This document shows, piece after piece, positions 41,195 to 49,450 of a DNA stretch of 64,000 nucleotides (positions are counted from its first letter, which is position 1; every line of letters begins with the position of its first letter). A model generated the notes under the pieces. It had not been told where the DNA came from. It ran no database searches and saw only the letters and a list, made by a program, of their open reading frames with translations. The translations under genes and the position numbers were made by a program. Source of the DNA: Lewinellaceae bacterium (GTDB lineage Bacteria > Bacteroidota > Bacteroidia > Chitinophagales > Saprospiraceae); the NCBI GenBank assembly GCA_020636155.1, contig JACJYM010000003.1, forward strand, positions 124,001-188,000, in the 5' to 3' direction.

Positions 41195-43093
41195 CTAGTT
41201 TAAGGTAATTATTATCTCGTCTTCTTCTATATCTTCTCCGTTTCTAGCAACGATTTCCGATACAACTCCTGCTTTGTCAGCTGATATGGCATTGATGACT
41301 TTCATGGCTTCAATGTATCCCACCGTATCACCTACACTGACTTTATCACCTATTTTTATTCCTTTTTCTCCGGATTCCTTGGTGAGGAAAAATTTCCCTT
41401 CCAGGGGAGCTTTAATGCTTATCGCTTTGCCATTTTGCGATGGCTTTGGCATCTCTGCTTTTTCATGACCGTTTTTATCAGCATTGGTATTATTGCCATT
41501 GGGATAGTCAATCTGTACATGGTAAGTTGTGCCTTCTATAGTGACGTCCAGAGCTGTTGGATGGTTGTTTTGAACCGGAAGATTTTGATTTTCTTCATTT
41601 TTTGCTAAGACGACATTAGATGTATTGTGTTTAGACTTTCGTTGCTCTAAATCTTCTTCAAATTTCTTTTTCGCGGCTCCCGATTTATATGCTTCATATT
41701 GGACTGGATGCATGGCATATTCGAATAATTCCTCATCATCCTTGCCTGTTTCCCATCCTTTTTCTTTCATTTTTACTCTGTATTCTTCGAGACTATCGCT
41801 GTACAAGTCTTGTGGATTACCTGTATAAAATTCTCGTCCCTGATCATTGGCTAAATCTACAATTTCTTCTCCTAACGATCCCAATAACTGACCTTGTCGA
41901 CCAAGCAACATGTCCCAGGTGTTTTCATCAATCATCGACCATCGGCCTTTACCCTTAATCATATTGATGGCATTCATGAGAGAGACATTTTTTACGTATT
42001 GGCTATATGGTGTAACCAAAGGCGGATAACCCAATTTCGGCCACGCATACTCCACTTCGTCTAGTAAGTGGACAAATAAATCGTCGCTGGTCATCGGCTC
42101 TTTTCCATTCTTCTCTAACCACTTATTCAGGCTGGCGAGATTAGACTCTAGGTCTGCCATAAGACTGCCCATCATTCCTCCCGGTAATCCAGATCCGATG
42201 AGTAAGGAATTCATTTTTCGGTTACTGTCCGCAATATAATAACCAAGAAAATCGTCAATGAACTCTTGTGTCAAAGATCTGACTTTCATGTAGGCTTTCA
42301 TATTAATATCTTTCACCTTGAATCCGGCATCTTTTAACATGGCATGAATGGTCAATAAGTCTGCATGACCCGTACCCCATGACAATGGCTCCATTCCTAC
42401 GTCGATGATGTCCGCACCATGATATGCGGCTTCCAATGACGACGCCACGGCAAACCCAGGAGTCGTATGACCGTGATATTGTATGATAATATCGGGATGT
42501 CTCTCTCTGATTCCTTTGGTTATCAAACCCACAGAATGCGGTCTGGCTACACCTGCCATATCTTTCAGGCAAATTTCTTCTGCACCTAGATCAATGAATT
42601 TATCGGCAAGGTCAATATAATAATCTACGGTATGAAGTGGGGAATGGGTGAGACTCAATGCTCCTTGTGCTACCATACCGCCTTCCTTTGCATATTGAAA
42701 AGAGAGTGCTAAATTTTGAGGATTGTTAAGTCCGTCAAAAGATCTCGCAATATCCGTTCCTTGGATTTTTTTTAGTTTAAACATGAGTTTACGGAGATCC
42801 TTGCCTATGGGACTCATTCGTAGTCCATTGATACCTCGCTCAAGCATTTGAGTTTGTACTCCTGCATCATTAAAAGCTTGTGTCCATTCTCTCACTGCGG
42901 TATTTGGATTTTCACCAAACAACAAGTTTACTTGCTCGAATCCTCCACCATTGGTTTCGACCCGATCAAATACACCCATTTTTAATATTTCAGGAGCTAC
43001 TTTAGTGAGTTGATCAACTCTAGGAACATATTTTCCAGATGATTGCCACATGTCTCGATAGACAAGGGCTAGTTTAATCTCCTTCCGTCTCAT
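41195..43093 (-). CDS. oadA: oxaloacetate decarboxylase alpha subunit with biotin carrier domain
   Basis: 632 residues: carboxyltransferase TIM barrel of the DRE-TIM family at ~1-300 (YRDMWQSSGKYVPRVD, FDRVETNGGGFEQV, ICLKDMAGVARPHS, YHGHTTPGFAVAS with the metal-binding histidines), a PYC/OADA conserved domain (~300-470), a linker, and a C-terminal biotinyl domain whose biotinylated lysine is in GYIEAMKVINAIS. It transfers the carboxyl group of oxaloacetate to biotin. Together with OadG and OadB it makes a Na+ gradient. It lies 6 bases after oadG. A pyruvate carboxylase B-subunit role is excluded by the beta and gamma subunits. Confidence 0.92.
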   Translation of the reverse strand: MRRKEIKLALVYRDMWQSSGKYVPRVDQLTKVAPEILKMGVFDRVETNGGGFEQVNLLFGENPNTAVREWTQAFNDAGVQTQMLERGINGLRMSPIGKDLRKLMFKLKKIQGTDIARSFDGLNNPQNLALSFQYAKEGGMVAQGALSLTHSPLHTVDYYIDLADKFIDLGAEEICLKDMAGVARPHSVGLITKGIRERHPDIIIQYHGHTTPGFAVASSLEAAYHGADIIDVGMEPLSWGTGHADLLTIHAMLKDAGFKVKDINMKAYMKVRSLTQEFIDDFLGYYIADSNRKMNSLLIGSGLPGGMMGSLMADLESNLASLNKWLEKNGKEPMTSDDLFVHLLDEVEYAWPKLGYPPLVTPYSQYVKNVSLMNAINMIKGKGRWSMIDENTWDMLLGRQGQLLGSLGEEIVDLANDQGREFYTGNPQDLYSDSLEEYRVKMKEKGWETGKDDEELFEYAMHPVQYEAYKSGAAKKKFEEDLEQRKSKHNTSNVVLAKNEENQNLPVQNNHPTALDVTIEGTTYHVQIDYPNGNNTNADKNGHEKAEMPKPSQNGKAISIKAPLEGKFFLTKESGEKGIKIGDKVSVGDTVGYIEAMKVINAISADKAGVVSEIVARNGEDIEEDEIIITLN

Positions 43094-43099
43094 GATCTT

Positions 43100-43366
43100 T
43101 TATTTTCTTTTTACATTTATAGACTTAATTATTGCATCGTTGCATGCAACTTGACTTGCCACAGCAGTGACTATTGCGATGTGCTTTTTTAATTTTTCGT
43201 CATCCCCAGTATCCTTAACCTCAGGAGACGTAACAATAGAGCTAGAAAACTTGTTGGTAGCAAGGATTAAAAATTTACCAACCAATACGATGATAGCCAA
43301 TATCAAAAAAACCATTGACATTCCCACCCCAAGTAATTTAAGGCCATTGATTAGTGTTGCCTCCAT
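43100..43366 (-). CDS. oadG: oxaloacetate decarboxylase gamma subunit
   Basis: 88 residues: one N-terminal membrane helix (LLGVGMSMVFLILAIIVLVGKFLI) and a short cytoplasmic tail ending in AIVTAVASQVACNDAIIKSI, similar to the tail that contacts the alpha subunit. Family members are small and weakly conserved; position directly before oadA and the helix pattern make the call. First gene of the operon. Confidence 0.85.
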   Translation of the reverse strand: MEATLINGLKLLGVGMSMVFLILAIIVLVGKFLILATNKFSSSIVTSPEVKDTGDDEKLKKHIAIVTAVASQVACNDAIIKSINVKRK

Positions 43367-43384
43367 TATTTTTGTTTAAGGGGA

Positions 43385-43392
43385 CAAAGGTA
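43385..43392 (-). promoter_or_regulatory. -7 promoter box of the oadGAB operon
   Basis: Minus strand TACCTTTG (TAnnTTTG), 18 bases upstream of the oadG ATG at 43366. Confidence 0.45.
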
Positions 43393-43458
43393 AAAAATAT
43401 CACAATATTTTAATTTGTCCGCTAATTAACTTTATTTCGCAGGTGCAAATTTACTTAT

Positions 43459-44760
43459 ATGGCATTGAAAGTATTCAAGTTTGGTGGTGCATCTGTCCAG
43501 GATGCGACAAATATCAAGAATGTGTGTAGTATCTTGAAAAATCATTCTAATGAGCAGCTTGTTGTTGTGATTTCTGCCATGGGAAAAATGACCAATGCCC
43601 TCGAAGAAGTGGTGAATGCTTATTATTATGAAAATGGAAATGCCTACGAAAAGTTAGAGAATGTACGGAAGTTCCATTACGACATTATCAGTGCTTTATC
43701 CTTTGAGGAAGCGGATCTGGCTTATTCTGAGGTAAACGATCATCTCGTGGAGATTGAATGGATATTAGAAGAGCCGGTTCAAGATAGCTACGATTATGTA
43801 TATGACCAGATAGTGAGTATAGGGGAGTTGATGTCAACCAAAATCATAGCACATTATTTGAGAAGTAAAAATGTCAATGCTTTGTGGCTTGATGCAAGGG
43901 ACTGTATATGGACAGATGATACGTATCGAGAGGGTAGAGTTGATTGGGAAATGACGAAAACAAGGTTAAAAAGTAAAATTGATCCGATATTAAATGATTC
44001 CAATGTTATAGTGACACAAGGATTTATTGCCTCTGACAGTGCCAATAATAATGTCACTCTAGGAAGGGAAGGATCTGATTATACTGCTGCAATATTTTCT
44101 TATTGTCTGGATGCAGAATCGATGCACATTTGGAAAGATGTACCGGGTATATTGACGGCTGATCCCCAATGTTTTGATTATACCACTAAAATAGAGAGAT
44201 TATCCTATCAAGAGGCTATTGAGATGACCTATTTTGGTGCCAAAGTGATACACCCAAAAACGATTAAACCACTTCAAAATAAAAATATTCCGCTCTACGT
44301 GAGACCATTTAATGATGAAAGTTCCTTAGGAACCTGTATCAGTGATGTAGATGAATTGAGTTATCCGCCCATTATCGTATTGGAACAAAATCAAGCGATA
44401 ATCAATATCAGTACGAAAGACTTTTCGTTTATTGCAGAGCATCATCTAAGTGAGATTTTTGATACTCTAAATCGTCACCGTGTGAAAGTGAATATGATGA
44501 GAAATGCGGCGATCAGCTTTTCCCTTTGTGTAATACATGATTCCCATAAAGTGAATGCTTTTTTAGAGGCTTTGAAGCAGGATTACGTGACTGATGTGAT
44601 AACCGGTCTTGAGCTTATAACAATACGACATTTCAACCAGTCCACGATAGTGGAAATGAAAAGAGACAAAATCATTCTCTTCGAAGAGTTATTGCACAAT
44701 ACCATAAGATTGGTAGTGAAAATCAACACCACATTGAAGCGAAAATCCGTGGATATCTAA
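43459..44760 (+). CDS. lysC: aspartate kinase
   Basis: Phosphorylates aspartate, entry to lysine, threonine, methionine and diaminopimelate. 433 residues: amino-acid kinase fold with KVFKFGGASVQDATNIKNV at the N-terminus, TLGREGSDYTAAIFSYCLDA, WKDVPGILTADPQ and TYFGAKVIHPKTI. The C-terminal ~150 residues are two ACT-like regulatory domains (IINISTKDFSFIAEHHLSEI, then VVKINTTLKR), pointing to amino-acid feedback. Monofunctional. The stop overlaps the next gene's ATG by one base (TAATG). Confidence 0.95.
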   Translation: MALKVFKFGGASVQDATNIKNVCSILKNHSNEQLVVVISAMGKMTNALEEVVNAYYYENGNAYEKLENVRKFHYDIISALSFEEADLAYSEVNDHLVEIEWILEEPVQDSYDYVYDQIVSIGELMSTKIIAHYLRSKNVNALWLDARDCIWTDDTYREGRVDWEMTKTRLKSKIDPILNDSNVIVTQGFIASDSANNNVTLGREGSDYTAAIFSYCLDAESMHIWKDVPGILTADPQCFDYTTKIERLSYQEAIEMTYFGAKVIHPKTIKPLQNKNIPLYVRPFNDESSLGTCISDVDELSYPPIIVLEQNQAIINISTKDFSFIAEHHLSEIFDTLNRHRVKVNMMRNAAISFSLCVIHDSHKVNAFLEALKQDYVTDVITGLELITIRHFNQSTIVEMKRDKIILFEELLHNTIRLVVKINTTLKRKSVDI

Positions 44761-45236
44761 TGAATTCTGAGGTTTACAGAAAAAATATTACCAACACTTT
44801 TAAGTTCAAATTTTTTGGATTTCTCCATTTGCCATCGGTATGGTTTTGGGGAATTAGAGTGACAGAATTTTCTAAAGGAGCATCCGAGGTCGTTATCCGG
44901 CACAATTATTTTAACAAAAACCCTTTTGGCTCAATCTACTTTTCAGCCTTAATGGGTGCCGCTGAGCTGTCTACAGGGATATTGATTCAGCAATATGTCG
45001 TAGAAAGGAATGACTGTTCAATGCTTGTGGTCAATAGTCATGCGGAATTTATGAAAAAAGCAATAGGGAAAATTACTTTTCATTGTACTCAAGGAAACGA
45101 AGTTTTTGAGACCCTTATTAATATGACAGAAGGTGACAAATCGACTATTATTTTGCATTCCATAGGCACGGATGAGGATGGTGATACCATAATGAAAGCT
45201 GAATTTACGTGGTCATTAAAAAAAAGAAAAAAATGA
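44760..45236 (+). CDS. DUF4442 hotdog-fold protein
   Basis: 158 residues of a thioesterase-like hotdog fold (DUF4442): LPSVWFWGIRVTEFSKGASEV near the start, then NPFGSIYFSALMGAAELSTG, the region that holds the active helix in acyl-CoA thioesterases of the PaaI group. Substrate unknown. Its start overlaps lysC by one base and its TGA overlaps the next ATG (ATGA), so three genes are translationally linked. Confidence 0.8.
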   Translation: MNSEVYRKNITNTFKFKFFGFLHLPSVWFWGIRVTEFSKGASEVVIRHNYFNKNPFGSIYFSALMGAAELSTGILIQQYVVERNDCSMLVVNSHAEFMKKAIGKITFHCTQGNEVFETLINMTEGDKSTIILHSIGTDEDGDTIMKAEFTWSLKKRKK

Positions 45237-45718
45237 TTTTAGACTTAATTGCATTGAATGAAAATTCTCGTGTTTGGCTCTATCAGGCAAACCGTGAATT
45301 GAATGATCAAGAACTCGAGCTGGCACGAGAGCAACTGTATGATTTTTTAGATCAGTGGACGGCTCACAGTAGCAAACTCTACTGCTACGGGAATATTTTT
45401 CATCGCCGTTTTCTTGGTATTTTTGTTGATGAAACAGCAACGGGTGCAAGTGGATGCAGTATTGATTCATCCGTGAGATTTATAGAGCAGATGGGGCGAC
45501 AATTAAATGTCGATTTTTTTGATCGGATGAATGTTTATTATCTGGATGAATATGAAAATGTACATGCAGTCGCTTTGAATCAATTGGCTCACGAATATCA
45601 AGAGGCAAAAGTCAATGATGAAACCATATTTTTCAACAATTTGGTAAAAACCAAAAAGGAGTTTCTGACTTCATGGACAGTTCCTCTAAAGGATACATGG
45701 ATCAGTCGATATATTTGA
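45233..45718 (+). CDS. conserved Bacteroidota protein of unknown function (~160 residues)
   Basis: 161 residues from the ATG at 45233, overlapping the preceding stop by four bases. Conserved blocks ENSRVWLYQANRELNDQE, FLDQWTAHSSKLYCYG and TGASGCSIDSSVRFIEQMGR. Close relatives across Bacteroidota are often labelled 'ABC transporter ATPase', but there is no Walker A, signature or Walker B motif here, so that label should not be copied. Function unknown. Confidence 0.8.
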   Translation: MILDLIALNENSRVWLYQANRELNDQELELAREQLYDFLDQWTAHSSKLYCYGNIFHRRFLGIFVDETATGASGCSIDSSVRFIEQMGRQLNVDFFDRMNVYYLDEYENVHAVALNQLAHEYQEAKVNDETIFFNNLVKTKKEFLTSWTVPLKDTWISRYI

Positions 45719-45768
45719 ACGAATAGAAGGTAAAGTATGTTATGTGTAACAATATATTTTAGAATTCG

Positions 45769-46233
45769 ATGATCGACAAAATAAAGCATACATTAGGTAT
45801 CGAAAGCCTTAAAATCAAATTAGAACTGGTAAGTCCGGTTCTAAAGGATAGCGGATTGGTGGACGTGAATGTGATCTATGAAAGTCCCAAAACGGTGACA
45901 GTTCAGTCTATAAATTTAGAGTGCATTGAAAAATACTTTCGAGGAAGGCGTAAATCAAAACTAATCAGTGAATATCCTTTGGGAGAATTGGAGGTGTTGG
46001 ATACTTTTCAGGTGATGGCCGACGAAAGATTGGTGAAGAACTACAAAGTGCCTTTTGAACTACTTAAATCGGAAATGGACAATATGGCAGATTCTAATTT
46101 TGTATTTGGAGGTTTGGTAGGAGTCGCCAAGTTTTTAAAAGGCGTTAAGTCGGAATATCGCATCGAAGCCTCCGTCAAGGTCAAAGGAACAAAACTCAAT
46201 CCGACAGCCCGATTGGTATTTGAGATGAAGTAA
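45769..46233 (+). CDS. arrestin-like / Spo0M-like protein
   Basis: 154 residues, beta-rich with few helices. The pattern LKIKLELVSPVLKDSGLVDV ... VQSINLECIEKYFRGRRKSK ... PFELLKSEMDNM ... EYRIEASVKVKGTKLNPTAR resembles the sporulation-control Spo0M/arrestin-like sandwich. Role unknown; such proteins are usually cytoplasmic adaptors. Stands alone 50 bases after the preceding gene. Confidence 0.55.
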   Translation: MIDKIKHTLGIESLKIKLELVSPVLKDSGLVDVNVIYESPKTVTVQSINLECIEKYFRGRRKSKLISEYPLGELEVLDTFQVMADERLVKNYKVPFELLKSEMDNMADSNFVFGGLVGVAKFLKGVKSEYRIEASVKVKGTKLNPTARLVFEMK

Positions 46234-46380
46234 TGCAAATCCAGCTTTTACATTGTAAAGTATAACACTAAAAGAGATTCATTCGATTGTATTCATTTTT
46301 ATCAATAGTCTTGAAATTACAGGCTTCGAGAAAATCTTTATTAATACCCGTTGTATTTGTTATCCTAGAATGGTAATGGA

Positions 46381-48123
46381 ATGCTCGATGCTGTGCCACA
46401 GTATAACGGCAACATATCATGGGCAGAATGGCGGGTAAAAGGCGAGCAGCGCCATGCGTACGGGTTTACTTATGACTCCAACGACCGCCTAAGAAAGGCA
46501 AAATATGCGACTTATGATGAAACCTGTGAGATGGTAGAGGATGACGGATATTCTGTCCCCTTGAAAGATTATGATCCGCTAGGTAACATCACCATGCTTC
46601 AGCGTAAAGGATTAGTAAAGGTGCTCCCACCTACGACTCAGAATGAAAATCCCGAGCTTATCTTTGATTATATCGACAAATTATCGTATAATTACAGTAT
46701 TGGAAGCAATTTACTCAATAACGTGACAGAAGGATCAAACACACAGAAGGGATTCAAAGTAAGCAGTAGCTATGGCTACGATGGTACAGGCAATCTCAAA
46801 ACCGATAGTGGTAAGGGCATCATGAATGTCATATATAGTTTCCATGATATGCCCTTGCACATTGTTTCCACAAAGGGAGAGGTTGAGAACTGGTACGATG
46901 CTAATGGAGCAAAGCTCAAGTCAAGAATTACCGATAATACCACCAATGGCGGCAATGGTCAGACAGGAATAAATACAGTGAAGACCTACCACTACATAGG
47001 TGGTGCCGAATACAAAGACAGCAAGATAGAGGCCATCTATCACGCAGAAGGCAGATATGTATATGACAATGGTTACACTTCTTCTGGTGTATCAGGAGCG
47101 AGCTCTCAACTACCATACCACGAATACTACCTCAGAGACTACCTCGGAAATACACGGGTACGCATAGCAGATAAGGATGGGGATAACAAAATAAAATTTG
47201 ACCCTGATCACCCTAAGGAGGACGAGATACTGGGCAGCTACCACTACTACCCATTCGGTATGCCGTGGGACGTGTATTATGATGCAGGGCTTGAGAATAT
47301 CTATGACTGGAATGGTCAGACGGATACCAAGAACAAATACAGTTACAATGGAAAGGAAGCCGTCGATGAGTTCGGATTGGACTGGCAATACTACGGAATG
47401 CGTATGTACATACCTGCAATTGGACGATTTAGTACTGTTGACCCTATCAGCGATAAATTTCCTCATGTAAGTACTTTTAATTATGCGGAGAATGGGCCTA
47501 TTAATGCAATAGATTTGCATGGTTTACAAAAGCTTGTGACGACTAAATATAATGTTCAAAAAATAATTCAAGATGATGGTAAATATACTTTTGAGACGAC
47601 ACAAATTGGAAAAAGTAAAGTTGTTGACGCTGGAGGTGATTGGTCTGGTTATAAGCAAAATAGTATATTTTATTATGAAGGAAAGGAATTTTTATCTCAA
47701 TCTGAAATTGAGGGTTGGATTGAATTCAGAGACGCAGAGATCGCTCAAGAAAGGAGAATGGTTGGAGAAGGAACTGAAATAGTTGGATCATTTATGAAAT
47801 ATTCAGGTTATGTAATATCTAGTTTTGCCCCAGAGGTAGGTGTGCCATTATCTCAAATAGGATCAGGAATATCAACAGCAGGAGTAGCTATGCAAATAGC
47901 AGCTGATATTAGCGAGAAAAAATATGAAGATGCAGCAATGAATATGGTCATGGAAGCTGGAGGAAGTATACTTAGCCGTAAATCATCAATCTTTATTAAT
48001 AAAGAATTTAAAGAAGATGCAGGATCAAAAGCATTTTTAGAATTTTTTAAAGAGGTAATAGTAGATGTTACCAAATATGGTGAAAAGGAGAAACGTAAGA
48101 ATGATAATGAAGAACAAGAATAA
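46381..48123 (+). CDS. orphan Rhs tip: 5'-truncated Rhs core with variable C-terminal domain
   Basis: 580 residues. The N-terminal ~375 are YD/Rhs repeats (WAEWRVKGEQRHAYGFTYDS, LYDPLGN-type DYDPLGNITMLQRKG, YLRDYLGNTRVRIADKDGD) and end in the Rhs-associated core (YNGKEAVDEFGLDWQYYGMR, GRFSTVDPISDKF, YAENGPINAIDLHG). After DLHGLQ comes a ~205-residue unique tip with glycine/alanine-rich hydrophobic helices (~460-530), not a recognised toxin. The Rhs homology can be followed upstream only to a stop at 46366, so the large N-terminal part and secretion region are absent; this is a displaced tip or truncated gene. Its stop overlaps the start of a small membrane protein (TAATG), the likely immunity gene. 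Confidence 0.8.
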   Translation: MLDAVPQYNGNISWAEWRVKGEQRHAYGFTYDSNDRLRKAKYATYDETCEMVEDDGYSVPLKDYDPLGNITMLQRKGLVKVLPPTTQNENPELIFDYIDKLSYNYSIGSNLLNNVTEGSNTQKGFKVSSSYGYDGTGNLKTDSGKGIMNVIYSFHDMPLHIVSTKGEVENWYDANGAKLKSRITDNTTNGGNGQTGINTVKTYHYIGGAEYKDSKIEAIYHAEGRYVYDNGYTSSGVSGASSQLPYHEYYLRDYLGNTRVRIADKDGDNKIKFDPDHPKEDEILGSYHYYPFGMPWDVYYDAGLENIYDWNGQTDTKNKYSYNGKEAVDEFGLDWQYYGMRMYIPAIGRFSTVDPISDKFPHVSTFNYAENGPINAIDLHGLQKLVTTKYNVQKIIQDDGKYTFETTQIGKSKVVDAGGDWSGYKQNSIFYYEGKEFLSQSEIEGWIEFRDAEIAQERRMVGEGTEIVGSFMKYSGYVISSFAPEVGVPLSQIGSGISTAGVAMQIAADISEKKYEDAAMNMVMEAGGSILSRKSSIFINKEFKEDAGSKAFLEFFKEVIVDVTKYGEKEKRKNDNEEQE

Positions 48124-48320
48124 TGACCATTGATAAATTAGCAGGTTTTTTAATAATAATTTATTTTACTTACTATTTATTTATAGTAATAAAAGGAAAT
48201 AAGGACTTAGAAGGTATTAGTAAAATGGCAACGATTTCGGGTCTTACTGTAGTCTTTTTTGCCTATTGGTTAGGTATATTATTAATATGTGGAGTAATAA
48301 AATTAAGTATGATATTTTAA
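48123..48320 (+). CDS. two-helix membrane protein, candidate immunity protein for the Rhs tip
   Basis: 65 residues: two membrane helices (LAGFLIIIYFTYYLFIVI and TVVFFAYWLGILLICGVI) joined by a short loop containing KGNKDLEGISK. It starts on the last base of the Rhs stop codon, the usual place of an immunity gene, and small membrane proteins commonly protect against membrane-acting toxins. No family recognised; the role is inferred from position. Confidence 0.55.
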   Translation: MTIDKLAGFLIIIYFTYYLFIVIKGNKDLEGISKMATISGLTVVFFAYWLGILLICGVIKLSMIF

Positions 48321-48330
48321 AATTTGATTT

Positions 48331-48885
48331 ATGAATTCTGCAAGGTCTATTTGTGTTTTAAGTATTTTTTGTGTTTTTGGTCTGAATGCACAATCTGACT
48401 ATGAACTAGCTCTAAGGAATTTATTACCAAACTATACGATTGATACTCTAGATCGATATATTCAAGGATTTTGGAAATTTGATAATTTAATTTCTAAAGA
48501 AGGAAATCAAATAGATAGTTTACTCCATGATTTTTCTGAAGAAACTGGAATACTACATAATACTCTTTATTTGGGGGTTAAGATGTCTGATTATTGTTTC
48601 GGCGCAAAAAGAGAAGTCGTTGATTACTTTGATGGAGAAAAATGCGGATTCGGGGTTTGGGAGTTCAACGATAAAAAACAAGAATTAAATGTTTGTAATT
48701 ATCATGATAAATACAGTAGAGATTTTAGCAGGATACAACTATATGTTCAAAAATTAAATGACAGTATTATGGTATTAATAGAACTATTACCAGATTATAG
48801 TAATATGGAAAATCTAAATTATGGTAGAGCAATTTATAATAAAGTAAGCAATGTGTGTTCAACAACTGACATATCCGACCATTAA
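48331..48885 (+). CDS. hypothetical secreted protein
   Basis: No family recognised. 184 residues with a signal peptide (ARSICVLSIFCVFGLNAQS) and a mature part rich in acidic and aromatic residues (GVKMSDYCFGAKREVVDYFD, KCGFGVWEFNDKKQELNVC) with five or six cysteines. 10 bases after the candidate immunity gene and before a terminator, so it ends that transcript. It could be a second immunity or accessory protein of the Rhs locus. Confidence 0.55.
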   Translation: MNSARSICVLSIFCVFGLNAQSDYELALRNLLPNYTIDTLDRYIQGFWKFDNLISKEGNQIDSLLHDFSEETGILHNTLYLGVKMSDYCFGAKREVVDYFDGEKCGFGVWEFNDKKQELNVCNYHDKYSRDFSRIQLYVQKLNDSIMVLIELLPDYSNMENLNYGRAIYNKVSNVCSTTDISDH

Positions 48886-48930
48886 TAATTACAAGTCTTT
48901 AAACAAAAAAAAATATGCTATTGGGTTTTA

Positions 48931-48964
48931 GCCCAGTTCCCGACAAAGGACTGGGCCGCTTTTT
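48931..48964 (+). terminator. rho-independent terminator of the Rhs tip operon
   Basis: Stem GCCCAGT/ACTGGGC with a 12-base loop and a T-run after a short CGC. The following ~165 bases (48965-49129) show no gene. Confidence 0.75.
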
Positions 48965-49129
48965 CACTGGGTACAAAAGAAGAAAAATAAAGGCACTGTC
49001 GATGCCTAAAAAAGAAAAAGCCTTGATCTGGTTGGGGTTTTTAAGTGTAAGCCTTGTTAGGTTCATAGTATCCTCCGCAAACTAATGTTTGTATACGAAT
49101 AAAATGAGAACCCTATTATGAAGTTTCCA

Positions 49130-49385
49130 ACTTCAAACGAAATTCCCAAAAACAGTGTCAATGTGAGCAAAACCCCGCCTCATGCACCGACGTCATCTAC
49201 TTCTTTGACAACGACCACGTCGGAAAGGCAAAATATGCCACATTTGACGAGACCTGTGAGATGGTAGAGGACGATGGGTATGATAGATTATGACCCTCTA
49301 GGCAACATCACCATGCTTCAACGTAAAGGATTAATAAAGGTAGTTCCTCCTGCGACTCAGAACGAAAATCCTAAGCTTATCTTTA
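49130..49385 (+). pseudogene. Rhs repeat remnant
   Basis: About 180 bases here match 46494-46673 of the Rhs tip gene at high identity (AKYATFDETCEMVEDDGY, then DYDPLGNITMLQRKGL and TQNENPKLIF). The two parts are in different frames after an 11-base-scale deletion at the GGGTATGATAG junction, so it cannot be translated as Rhs protein. It is abandoned sequence left by Rhs tip rearrangement, placed directly upstream of the next gene, whose open frame runs artificially into it. Confidence 0.8.
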
Positions 49386-49450
49386 CCCACCTTTGTCATC
49401 CTATTTTTAAGTTTTTAATTAAATTTACGGGCTCAATTAATAAAATTCTT

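Noticed and set aside
45233..45718. ABC transporter ATPase
   Set aside because: Related proteins carry this label, but Walker A, signature and Walker B motifs are all absent.
46928..47520. Long antisense frames inside the Rhs gene
   Set aside because: They are mirror images of the repetitive Rhs codons and have Cys/His-rich translations typical of shadow frames.
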